A stretch of 64,000 nucleotides of DNA from Nematostella vectensis. Its lineage: Eukaryota; Cnidaria; Anthozoa; Actiniaria; Edwardsiidae. Shown in pieces: positions 35,476-45,446 of this stretch; the stretch's first letter is position 1, and each line of letters opens with the position of its first letter. The stretch covers positions 2,953,998 to 3,017,997 of the forward strand of contig NC_064045.1 of the NCBI RefSeq assembly GCF_932526225.1. Direction: 5' to 3'. The notes under the pieces are model-generated. The model had not been told where the DNA came from. It ran no database searches and saw only the letters and a program-made list of their open reading frames with translations. A program made the position numbers and the translations under genes.

Positions 35476-36280
35476 TGTCACGTGGGAAAATATCGCAGGC
35501 TGTCGGGGCTACGCTACTACTTGCTACGCGGGAAATTATTGCTTGGAGTCGGGATAAGCTAGTACTTGCCAAGTGGGAAATTAATACTAGGTGATGGGTT
35601 TCGCTATTTTTATAACTTTAGCAGTTTAGTTAAATTACCGCCAACTTATACCGGGAGTTAATGATGCGTTTTGTTTAGTTATGAGTCAACGAGATTTGGC
35701 CCCTCCCCCAATGGTAGACGGGTCCATATTGTCGTGAATCGTAAATCGAGCATCTATGCCCGTTCCGTATTTATCAACCACCGGTAGAAAGTTGGTTTTG
35801 ACTTCGGGAGCAGGTAACTCTAGGTATCGTTTAGGTCTAGTGAAATTCTAGTATAGCCAGAATTGGTATAAAGGAAGCAAGTGCAAAAATGATTGGAATG
35901 TTGTCGATCATTGTGGTCACGCATGAAGATTGTCATGCGCACTAGTTCGGCAAGCATGAAGTGCGTTACCTCCGAAGTCAACAATAATCATATAATCATT
36001 ATGAAGGTCACGGAAAGTCCAAGGGTAACCCACTGGCATGCCTATGTTGGAATGTCGTTCTTCGAACACCCATTGGCTGAGAACCTTTATCCAAACGAAA
36101 CTAAACGTTTGCGGGGTGTCAGTGAAGGTCTCTTGTTTGGGCTTGCCGTCATTAGAGAGCATACAAAAGGGGTGCGGTAGAAGCCGCAGTCAGATCTGGT
36201 AAAACTCCAGTTGGTAACAGCGAAGTAAAACCCGGCGGTACCTGTACCGCCCCAAACTACAGTCTACTCTCGTTGTTACA
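35476..36280 (+). repeat. Candidate gypsy 3' LTR
   Basis: Begins TGTCACGTGGG after the purine tract; a TG...CA frame closes near GTTGTTACA at 36280. It holds three imperfect 45-46 bp tandem repeats at 35474, 35520 and 35565 (each CTTG followed by a GGGAAA word), enhancer-like in position, and TATAAAG at 35867. No 5' LTR survives for comparison, so the right end is provisional. Unit 2 lacks this segment. Confidence 0.4.
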
Positions 36281-37690
36281 CAACTATGTTGACAAAATGA
36301 CTTTTTGGGATTTTCGCTCAAAATTTAATTCTGACTCTAAAACCCAATATTTGTGGCTAAAATGGCTGAAACCACTCTTACACTTAGACCTTGCCTAGGT
36401 CTATAAAGTTTTATTGAGTTAACCCCAATGGTAAGGAATGGTAAGGGAGATAACTCGTTTTAAATTTTGAAAAAAATGGAAATATGCTCCCATATGCTCC
36501 AAATCAGACAAACTATACGTTGTTGGAAAGCCCATACAATGGTCTTTCACCTTCCGTTTACTGCTTAGAAAAATATCAAAAAACAAAAAAGTATTTGCGA
36601 AAAAAACATGTCGGGCGGAAATCCCAAGACATAAAATTCGGTTTAGCGAGGGAGTTTGGTCGGATTCGAGGTCCGAGTCCATTTCCTTGATGTCCTTGAC
36701 ATAACGATTCCAACGATACCAAACTTGAAGCAATCCAATTTCAGAAAAGTCACTTTTTGCAAAAAAGTTCTACACAAGGTCCTGTATGGATTAGTAGTAC
36801 ACATAGTGGGTTGCCGGCCGAAGTGGAACCTCCGCTTCTGAGGTCGCGTTTAAGGTCTGATCTTCGGGTTCCCAAGTATGCTTGACATTGTCTACACGAT
36901 AAGACAACTGATGTTTGGAATGGACGCTTTGTACCCGAGACCTGGAACAAACCTGGAGAAAGTACCCTTCACTTAAGAGGCTTTACACCAGCTGTTTATG
37001 GGGTTAACTCGATGATCTCCCACCGTTGGAAAGAGCAAGGATTGGGCTTCCAGAATACCTAAAAACATTTCTTAGTTGGACTTCAAAAATACCCGGAAAC
37101 CTTGTCAGAACTTGGCCCAAAAAAATGGGATATTTGCCCAGGGTTATAATGATTTTCATCAACACCATTCATGACAACAACGTGAACTTCGATTAAAAGA
37201 TTAGGGTGGAAATTGCCTTCCTAATCGATTGAAAAAAATTGCAGCAAATAAAACAAAATTTCCTTTTTATCTAGCTGCTCTTCAGAGATATTTTCTTTCT
37301 ATTTACGAACCCAACTTTGAATTACGAGGATCATAAATGAAGGTGCAGAGGAAAAGTTCGACGCAGACAGGTACAGCGGCTTTTCTTTTAGACAAAGGCC
37401 ATTGTTAGGACTTTTTTATTATAACTCGACCTTCTAACTTCCCAGCTACGGCCCTGTTAATCCAATCCCATATCGACGGTATATGGAATAGGTTATTTTC
37501 TGTTTAATTCTAGAAACTCACCCGAAGGACTCGTGTTAAAAAAAAAATCAATGGAGCATGTTGAAGAAGAGGGAGACGGTAGAGATTCTAATATTTAAGT
37601 GTATGTCGAGAGATGGGCATCGTTTTTGTGTTCCCTCTTATTCATTTCTTAAAAAAAAGTGGATTTCTATTTTCTATTGTTTCCCAGCTA
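36281..37690. other. No gene recognised; present only in unit 1
   Basis: Non-coding. Together with the end of env and the LTR it is missing from unit 2, which jumps from the equivalent of 34996 to the equivalent of about 37665. Confidence 0.5.
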
Positions 37691-38132
37691 GCATTCATGG
37701 TTCTTTGTATCTATGATATTTCAGAGATGCCATAGCTGCAATCGCAGCAATTCACTTGCGCGAAAATGTTGTGAAACATTTCCTTCCCCAACAGAAAAAA
37801 AGAAATGAGAGGGGATGGGAACGTGACCCACCAAAGAAGACATCTTTTTGATAGGGTAAATTTTTATTATTATAACGGAGCCAGCGAAAGGGGAGGTGGG
37901 AGGGGTAAAAGAATTCTGCCGGACTTACCGAGTTTCAAGGATATATTGAAAAGCCACGAAGCTCAGTCAGATGTTTCTTAAATAGGCCCATACTTTACAA
38001 ATATCTGCATACCATACACAGGAATGTCCTTAGGAAGATGGACGCCAAACTTACTCAAGCACGGTTGCATCTCACGGCATATTCATCAGGGAAAATAGAA
38101 TTCTAGTTGCTCTCACTATCTCTGTCAGGAAA

Positions 38133-38400
38133 ATGACTTGGTTACACGACGGTAAGTTTATTCAATCCAAAACAATTCGCGCTGTTTGAACGATTTTCTG
38201 TCACTTTGTCTTTACTGATGATCATTCATTCAAACTGGTGATTTGGTTGAACCAAAACCAGAATACTAACTTGCTACTTTGATTTTCTAGTTGTAGTTTG
38301 CATTATCTCAGTCGTGGCTGTGGTCGTGGCTTACGTTAAACCTTCAATAAGCCTCTTCGGCCGAGTAAAAAAAACGAAGCCATTGTGGTTTGATGCAAAG
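38133..38400 (+). CDS. Two-exon reading frame with a membrane span (unit 1)
   Basis: ATG 38133 in exon 38133-38151 (MTWLHD) meets a GTAAGT donor; the 139-nt intron ends in GATTTTCTAG and exon 38291-38400 continues in phase as a Val/Ile-rich span (VVVCIISVVAVVVAYV) then a basic tail (RVKKTKPLW), ending at a GTAAGC donor. The splice sites and frame are identical in unit 2 (55778-56045). The next exon is not clear. Function unknown; it could be a short membrane protein of a mobile element or part of a host gene. Confidence 0.4.
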
Positions 38401-38646
38401 GTAAGCCTTTGTTGAAGCGGCACACCTTTGTTATTCTTGAGTTCTCGCCTCTTTAGATATTTGCTCTTGAGATTCGACTATTTGAGTCAACTTTATATAT
38501 TGCCCTACACGGTAAATGGAATATTCCCTGGAACTACATGGTATTTTAACTTGCTTTTGTGAAGGGCTCTCCAAGAGGTTTTTCCGGCTCTTCGCGAGTT
38601 TGTAGTGTGAACTCATGGATAGCGCTCACGACTTTTACCAGATTTA

Positions 38647-39066
38647 ATGGGGGAACTTTCTGTCGAAGAGGGAGAAGATCTCCAAGCTATTTTTTTAGAG
38701 AACTTTCTATCCGGTTGGAAAACTGATGATTTTTTCGAGAGAAAAAGAGAGAATAAAACTGGCTTGTTTGGAAAAAAAACCAAAGAGTTATTATCTTGGA
38801 AAAGCTTTGTCCATTTCTTCTTTGATGAACACAAAGGATTCTGTCCAACATGTTGCAAGACTCCTTTCAAAACTTCAAGCGCGTTCTCTAGTCATTATTA
38901 TAGAAAACACATTAAAATAAAAGTCAAGGAAAGTGATACGGGTGCCTATGAAAGCAACAACAACGTTTTGGTATCTGATCTCAGCGCTATATGGTATGAA
39001 TTTGAGGGTTGTTCCAATAGACTTATCAGGAGTTGGAACAACTGCAGAATACCCCTTCACAGATAG
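38647..39066 (+). CDS. 139-aa ORF with one C2H2-like finger (unit 1)
   Basis: ATG 38647. An acidic N-terminus (GELSVEEGEDLQ) leads to a charged middle and FCPTCCKTPFKTSSAFSSH followed by YYRKH, i.e. C-x2-C-x13-H-x4-H, then a Lys-rich stretch and a polar tail. The unit 2 copy (56313-56732) is the same length with one residue difference (Phe to Ser near residue 30). I do not recognise the family. It is preceded by a TTTTACCAG acceptor at 38641 and may be an exon of the gene starting at 38133, but an in-frame TAA just after the acceptor argues against simple joining. Confidence 0.45.
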   Translation: MGELSVEEGEDLQAIFLENFLSGWKTDDFFERKRENKTGLFGKKTKELLSWKSFVHFFFDEHKGFCPTCCKTPFKTSSAFSSHYYRKHIKIKVKESDTGAYESNNNVLVSDLSAIWYEFEGCSNRLIRSWNNCRIPLHR

Positions 39067-39090
39067 CTGTACCCCCTTTTAAACTCATCC

Positions 39091-39215
39091 ACACGTCAAC
39101 GCGTCAACTCAACAACGCGTCAACTTAGCAATGCCTCAACTCAACACAGTGTCAATTCGTAAATGCGTCATCTCAACAAAGCCTCAACTCAAACAACATG
39201 TCCACTCAACAACTA
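39091..39215 (+). repeat. Degenerate ~16-bp tandem repeat (unit 1)
   Basis: About seven imperfect copies of ACGCGTCAACTCAACA-type words. The same array is at 56757-56881 in unit 2 with no length change. Confidence 0.55.
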
Positions 39216-39590
39216 GTCCTATAGTAGGGGGGCTCACTACTACTAGTGTTATATGTAAAGTATACAACTTTGTGGCCACATCCAAAGTAGTACGCGAGGT
39301 TAGCTTGCCAATTTCGAACAAGCCATTCTATTAAGTTGTGTGAAAACTGTATTTTCTTAACTCAGTTTATTTTTGGACACTCGGTCACTGGAAAAACAAT
39401 AGCAGAGAGCTGTGCATTTTTTTTAATAAATGAGGCACACCTCGGCCTAACTTCATCGGTAGTGGTGCTCGTAAAAATGGGGAAAGAATTTGAGGGGGAG
39501 GGGATGATGGATATAGCCCGCAACTATATGTTGTTTATTGCGGAAACTTTGGCTGATTCAGATCTTAGTCGCAACATACCACATAACCGC

Positions 39591-39655
39591 GCAAAGACAT
39601 CTTAGGTAAGCGACTCATCGCACACTACAACAAGTTCACTCTCAAAAACCAGTGA
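39591..39655 (+). pseudogene. Older gypsy chromodomain tail (unit 1)
   Basis: The frame GACATCTTAGGTAAGCGA gives DILGKRLIAHYNKF and stops at TGA 39653. It matches the last residues of the chromodomain at 31600-31640 (NILDKRLITHYN) but is clearly diverged, so it marks a second, older gypsy element inside the duplicated block. The copy in unit 2 is at 57101-57165. Confidence 0.6.
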
Positions 39656-40049
39656 CGTCACACACGGTTCTCGAAGAAAAAAAATGGCTTACAAGCAGCT
39701 CATTACTATAGCAGCAGACGACTTCTCGTTCGCCAGGAAAGTGGAGTTGCCATACATGAGAGCCCTAATTCAAAATTCTTGACGATTCCAATATACACAT
39801 ACCAGGACATATGGGAAACGTTGGCAACATCAGCGGTAGGCGCTCATTAGTCACGGGTGGATTTTTGCAGACAGTATGGATCACACTAAGATCTGGTACA
39901 CAGCGCTTGCTCTTAGGATGTGTTTTGGGCCCTCTCTCCATCGACAATATGTTGGACTGAGACGAAATAGAGGATAACCAACAACAAATTTTCTATGCAC
40001 TGAAATGAACAACAACAAAAGCAACCAAAAAATCTTAATACTCGAAGCT

Positions 40050-40094
40050 GTGAATGGATTTTAAGGCCAGGCGTGGCGCTTTCTGAACTCGCCC
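40050..40094 (+). other. 45-bp micro-inversion relative to unit 2
   Basis: This segment (GTGAATGGATTTTAAGGCCA... to ...CTGAACTCGCCC) is present as its exact reverse complement at 57560-57604 in unit 2, while both flanks (CTCGAAGCT/CTCGAAACT and AATGTGTAAACG) remain collinear. Confidence 0.9.
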
Positions 40095-40430
40095 AATGTG
40101 TAAACGAGAATTACGACCTAATCACTAATACAGATATCTTGCACAAACTAGAATCGATTACTGACAAAATAGAACCTTTGATAAAGACACTGACGAATTT
40201 GGACACAACGGACAAACAGTCATCGGCGACTGTAAATGACATATACGTTGCTACTTTCCTTATTTTCACAACAGTGATTCAACTTACAAATGCAATTTGG
40301 TGGATTCATCGAAAATGTGACCTTTTACCGTGCAGCACTCTGTGTTTCACATCACTCTAGACAGCGCACATTTTATGAAGACACATAGCTGGATGATTCA
40401 TCTTAGGCAGTTATCCACAAATCACTGCAT
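40095..40430 (+). pseudogene. Older env N-terminal relic (unit 1)
   Basis: A helical frame (NTDILHKLESITDKIEPL) runs into a signal-peptide-like hydrophobic segment (FLIFTTVIQLTNA) at about 40245-40290; then, in a shifted frame, VTFYRAALCVSHHSRQ and TFYED follow. These align with the start of the young env gene (VTFYPAALYVSHHPQQ, TFYDD). The similarity ends near 40380. It lies 0.6 kb after a chromodomain tail, the same order as in the young element. Confidence 0.6.
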
Positions 40431-40520
40431 GGGCCTTTGCAAAGTGATTCAGCTGGATGATTCATTCAGGAAGGTTATCGTTTTATCACTGGGCGGGCCC
40501 TTGCAACAAAGTGAAAGTGC
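40387..40520 (+). repeat. Two-copy ~64-bp tandem duplication (unit 1)
   Basis: AGCTGGATGATTCAT at 40387 recurs at 40450, followed by similar GTTATC, ATCACTG and GGGCC words. Also present in unit 2 at 57897-58030. Confidence 0.5.
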
Positions 40521-41156
40521 TGGTTGTGGATGAAGTACACACAGTAGAAACTTGACGAGTTAATATATCTTATTATTAATTGCGTCATTTGCATGTACAT
40601 GACAGATCCTATCAGGATTATATTTTGGGTCTTAAGTCTGTAGCTTCCCATCCCATTTGTTGAATATTCACACATAAAAGACAGAAACGCCACAAGGCAC
40701 TAGCACAAGCCGTTCCTTAGCTCGATGAACAGAGGCCTGCCCCCTGGAGAGCAACGTTGCATACATTCAAATGATGTGAAAGAGGAAGTAAAATAAATTC
40801 ATTTTTTCCCATAAAAATGTGAGTATATGTATCTATGGATGAAGGCCCTACGAGTCAGGGACTTTCTTATGTTCAACATCAATATACAAAATGGGAACTG
40901 GGCAGGAATTAACAGTCGAAGATGTGATGAAGGGGAGTGAGGAGAGCAAGGTAGTGCAAATGCCAATTACCGCCACAAGACTGCACTTTGGGGGCATGGC
41001 GCAACCTTCATAACAGTCACGCAGAAGTTACTGGTAACTGTTGAAGTTATAATATATAAGGTAAAACCTCTTTCCTAATCAACCTCGTGTGTTCTGCTCA
41101 ATCACATTATATACATAGATAAAGCTTATGTTGCCTTTTTTTAATGCATCCTACAG

Positions 41157-41304
41157 AAATATCAGACCAGCTCTATCCTGTAGTGATGAGCACCTGTTTA
41201 TGACAATTTCCGGTGGAAAAATTTGTCCAGCAGGTGTTTGCGTGGGAGCGGGGGCAATAGAGAAATCCAAGGTGACGCAGCTCACCACAACGCTCTTAAG
41301 AAAG
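41157..41304 (+). CDS. 148-nt exon-like ORF (unit 1), family uncertain
   Basis: A TTTTTTTAATGCATCCTACAG acceptor and AAAG/GTAAGA donor bound one open frame: IRPALSCSDEHLFMTISGG, KICPAGVCVGAG and KVTQLTTTLLRK. Identical in unit 2 (58667-58814). The pattern (E-H-L-F-x-T...GG, then TTTxLRK) is faintly like the C-terminal half of tyrosine-recombinase-like proteins found in invertebrate transposons; I would not claim it without a search. Confidence 0.3.
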
Positions 41305-42510
41305 GTAAGACGAGAACAAGTGTAAATCTGATTTATTCACAATGCTGAGAATCCTCATAGAATCCTTTAATGCCAGAGTATTTCCACAAACTTAAAGATC
41401 AGATCAAAGACAGACAAAATAAATAGGAGGATACCTTGTTCGTTTTGAATGAAAAAACACACACACAGGAATGATACCCTGTGACGCTGGAAATACTTCA
41501 GTGGATATTGTTACATGACAAGCAATAACTGCCTCTCATGGAAACAAGTAAAACATGTATGCACAGTCGTCAGCTCAGGTTTATTCAGCACCTATACAAA
41601 CCTGGAGACTTCCTTTTGTATACTTTCTTTCCAATACATTCAAAAATTCGCCCTCTGAGCACCAAAACCAGCATTCAACACACACATGGTATGAGAAGAA
41701 AAAAGACAGACTCACGCACAAAGAGTTACTAGCAAACAAACTGTTCATTTATCTTGCTGTTAAATAGAATGGTCATAGCGATGTTAATGTAGACTCAGAA
41801 TCAACCAAAAATATTTTCCTTGATACCAAGGGCTCTGCATGTGGCAAATGGGTACAGTCCTGTTTGGATATAATGCCAAAGAAGCATACAAGATGAACTG
41901 GCTTCGACAATGAGACTCTGTATACACAATGTGTCAAATGTGTAAACTTTTATCATAAAATGATCTACAGTACGCCCAGAAAAAGACCTCACAAACTAAC
42001 CAACTCGAAGAAAAGGGAGGAACAGAATATGTACTACAAACAAACAGGACTACACCTACTCTTCTTGATACAGAGATAAGTAACATGCCTTATTTGGCTC
42101 AGTCCTTTAGCTTAGTGCTATTACAGTTTTATCTACTAATAATCAAGAACTTCAAAATACATGTACCAGTCCGTTTCCGTGTTTAAAAGTCAAACAAAAC
42201 TTATATCAGGCAGAGATAATCATTTGAACAACATCATGGATCAGGTCCCATTTATAGATGATGCAAGAACTGGCCCAAGGGCACATGTCTGTGTGTCTGT
42301 GGCTGGCCAGGGAAAAGGTTATACAGGCTAACCTTGGTTTTCCACCGTGCAACAGTGAAAGCTAAATTCGTATCGTGATTGTAGAAATGTAACCTCTTTC
42401 ACCCTTTATTCACTTAAAAAAACAAGTTTATAATAACACCAAAACTCAGAAAGATTTGAAAAGCGGAAAGCCAAGCAAACGTAACAATGCCACAACACTG
42501 GTCATAAGGT
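41305..42510. other. No gene recognised
   Basis: Non-coding, collinear with 58815-60027 in unit 2 apart from an 8-bp insertion there near 59670. Confidence 0.5.
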
Positions 42511-43062
42511 GAGCCACCTATTTAGATGAGAAACAACCATTTGTATGACCTGCCACCTGGAACAAGGCTACACACAATATGAGCCACCTATTTAGATGAG
42601 AAACAACCATTTGTATGACCTGCCACCTGGAACAAGGCTACACACAATATGAGCCACCTATTTAGATGAGAAACAACCATTTGTATGACCTGCCACCTGG
42701 AACAAGGCTACACACAATATGAGCCACCTATTTAGATGAGAAACAACCATTTGTATGACCTGCCACATGGAACAAGGCTACACACAATATGAGCCACCTA
42801 TTTAGATGAGAAACAACCATTTGTATGACCTGCCACCTGGAACAAGGCTACACACAATATGAGCCACCTATTTAGATGAGAAACAACCATTTGTATGACC
42901 TGCCACCTGGAACAAGGCTACACACAATATGAGCCACCTATTTAGATGAGAAACAACCATTTGTATGACCTGCCACCTGGAACAAGGCTACACATAATAT
43001 GAGCCACCTATTTAGATGAGAAACAACCATTTGTATGACCTGCCACCTGGAACAAGGCTACT
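42511..43062 (+). repeat. 70-bp tandem repeat, ~7.8 copies (unit 1)
   Basis: The unit begins GAGCCACCTATTTAGATGAG; copies start at 42511, 42581, 42651, 42721, 42791, 42861, 42931 and 43001, nearly identical. The last copy ends at CAAGGCTACTCAGAAATC. It is not a CRISPR: there are no unique spacers. Confidence 0.95.
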
Positions 43063-43158
43063 CAGAAATCTTTTTATATTCAAGGATGCACTATTTTTGA
43101 GTTTTCAAAATAAATTTATTATTCTTCACATTATCATTTCATCATTATTTCTATTTGA

Positions 43159-45442
43159 CCCTTTCACTATCAAAACGGCCAAAAGCGGCCAAACGGAAAT
43201 GTGACGTTTTACCTGGAGCGGCAAAAAGCGGCCAATTTGCATACAACTCAAAACAATCGTCCAACTCCTCCCTAGGGAATTCATGCTGCAGGAAAACACG
43301 TGGACTATTGTTCTTACGACATTAGCCAATCAAATCCCACCAACCGCGCCTAACTTTTCATTGTATAAGGTGCCTGAGCGCCGACCGAAAACTTATCAGT
43401 CACCCCTGTACTGTCAACATGGCGGAATCTTTAGCGATCGATGCGAGCGAATTTAGAGCGATTTTTGGTGTTAATCTTGACGAGAATGATGATGTAAACA
43501 ATTCGACGAGAGCGATGAAGATAGTGTTAAAAATTGGTCGGAGCAACTCACGCATTTCGACCTCGAGGACTTCACCGGGCAACAACGGTTGAAGAAAACG
43601 GTATCAGAAGATGCAAAAGCTGAAGACTATTTTAGCTTGATGTTTTCGGATGAACTTATTGGTTTAATTTCTGACGAAACTAACCGATATGCACAATTTA
43701 TTATCGGGCAGAAGGCCGATAGAGAGGCACGGCTGGCGAAGTGGAAGGACGTCACTCCCGACGAACTCCGCATGTTCCTTGGGGTAGCGCTCGTGATGGG
43801 GATTAATTCCTTGCCACAGCAAGCCCTTTATTGGTCTCAAAACCCCCTATTTGGAAACCTTGGGATTCAGGACGTGACAAGACAAGGTTTGAAGAGATCG
43901 CCCAATTCCTGCACTTCAGCGATCCGAACAACGAGCCACAACGTGGGGACGCCGATTACGACCGTCTCTTTAAAGTTCGCCCGGTACTGAGCGATGTCTT
44001 AAAAAGTATCCAGCAAACTTACGAGCCCTCAAAGGACATGTCAGTCAATGAGGGAATGATTGCCTTCAAGGGAAGACTTGGCTTTCGCCAATATATGCCT
44101 GCAAAGCCGACGAAATACGGCATAAAAGTGTGGATGGCGGCCGACCCGAACAACGGCTACGTGTGCAACTACAAAGTTTACCTTGGGCAAGAAAACAGAC
44201 AGCGTGTCCATGGACTCTGCTACGATGTGGTTATGGATATGGCTAAGCCTTTCCTTAACAGTTACAGACACATCTTCTGTGATACCTTTTTTACAACTGT
44301 TCGGCTTTTTGACTACTTGATCAAAAAACCTATGCATGCGGGACTCTGCGCGTGAATCGCAGGGAATTGCCGCCATGTGCCAAAGAGAAGTTGAAGCCCG
44401 GTGAAATGCTTCAGCGTCAGCGAGGCCAGCTCCTCTTCACAAAATGGCACGACAAGAGGGATGTCAGTCTTCTTTCGACAAATGTTTCCCCTCTTGAGCC
44501 GGGTCGCACAGTGAGAAGTATCGCAGCCGCGAAGAAATAGACATCGAAAAGCCGAAGGAGACACGGCGCACATGGGAGGAGTTGACCGCGCGGCCCAGCT
44601 CCGATCGTTTTATTCCTCGGGCTGGCAATCGCGTAAATGGTATAAATACATGTTTTGGTTTTTGTTCAATCTGGCGGTGACCAACGCATTCGTCCTTGAA
44701 GGATTTAAGCGCCAATTACAAGGAAAGGCGAAGAGGACTGTTATCGTTTTCAAGAAAGAACTAGTGCAATCGCTTATTGCTAAGTTCAACTCGAGAAAAC
44801 GCCCACGAGTCCCTGCTCCCCCAACTCCCCAGAACATCCCAGCCTCAGCTCATGTCGCCGCTCATGTAGAAGGAAGGAAGAGGGCATGTGTTCTTTGCAG
44901 CAAGAAGGGAAAAACGACCCCGAAAGGCTACAAGATCGAGACGTACTATGAGTGCGCGGTCTGCAAAGTCGGTCTCTGCCATAAAGGTTGCCACCAGGCA
45001 TTCCAAGAAATGGACCATGGCACGGCATAAACTATCATAGTACAGACTTTATTTTTACACTATTTCTTATGACTATATGCTTACAACTACCTTTACTATA
45101 TGTTCTATTTATATTTTGTGTCTAAGATAAACAATAATCTTGTAAATGATGCAAAATTTGAGATCATTGGTAGAGAAGATGGCGCGAAATTTGAATTTTT
45201 GTATGAAATTGTAAATTCAAATCATTATAGCTCTAAGCAATAGTGGCAAAAACGCCAATATTTCGGTTCATTAAAAACTTCATTATCTGCACTACTTGTT
45301 TCTGTGCTTTATTCTTTACAATCTGCCTCCAAAACCTACTGAGCATGCATGTTTTGTTTTGGTGTGTAAATTAGTGGGGAATGCTAATTAGGCTCCAGGA
45401 ACAGCAGGATGTGACACACATTGGGCTGCAGTAGTGAAAGGG
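43159..45442 (+). mobile_element. piggyBac-family transposon (unit 1)
   Basis: Terminal CCCTTTCACTA at 43159 is mirrored by TAGTGAAAGGG ending at 45442. The right flank is TTAA (45443) and the left flank TTGA (43155), i.e. the piggyBac TTAA duplication with one mutated base. Length 2284 bp with one transposase gene. Confidence 0.9.
43419..45029 (+). pseudogene. piggyBac transposase, full length but dead (unit 1)
   Basis: ATG 43419. An acidic N-terminus and DDE_Tnp_1_7-type core are readable: TPDELRMFLGVALVMGI, SVNEGMIAFKGRLGFRQYMP (where the family has a catalytic Asp, here Asn), YGIKVWMAADP, HIFCDTFFTTVRLFDYL (second Asp) and MGGVDRAAQLRSFY (third Asp). A C-terminal cysteine-rich domain (CVLCSKK...CAVCKVGLCHKGCHQ) ends at 45027. 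Frameshifts near 43505 and 43880 are shared with unit 2; a 4-bp loss near 44319 and the Asp-to-Asn change are private. A TAG at 44538 follows AAAKK. Confidence 0.9.
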
Positions 45443-45446
45443 TTAA

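Larger units (their letters stand above)
26803..36280 (+). mobile_element. Ty3/gypsy element with chromodomain and env-like third gene, 5'-truncated
   Basis: Order: gag zinc knuckle, protease, RT, RNase H, integrase, GPY/F motif, chromodomain, a 1.5 kb leader region, env-like gene, purine tract and a candidate 3' LTR. The 5' LTR and most of gag are missing: the sequence begins abruptly where the BEL LTR ends. Several frameshifts and stops mean it is inactive. A second partial copy lies at 47253-51232 as part of the tandem duplication. A chromodomain together with an env-like gene is an uncommon pairing among described Ty3/gypsy lineages. Confidence 0.85.

Noticed and set aside
36420-36840. 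Frames on both strands near the candidate LTR as an accessory gene
   Set aside because: No domain, low-complexity Lys/Phe bias, and absent from unit 2.
42511-43062. Regular direct repeats that could suggest a CRISPR array
   Set aside because: The 70-bp unit repeats head-to-tail without unique spacers, in a eukaryotic transposon cluster; it is a minisatellite.
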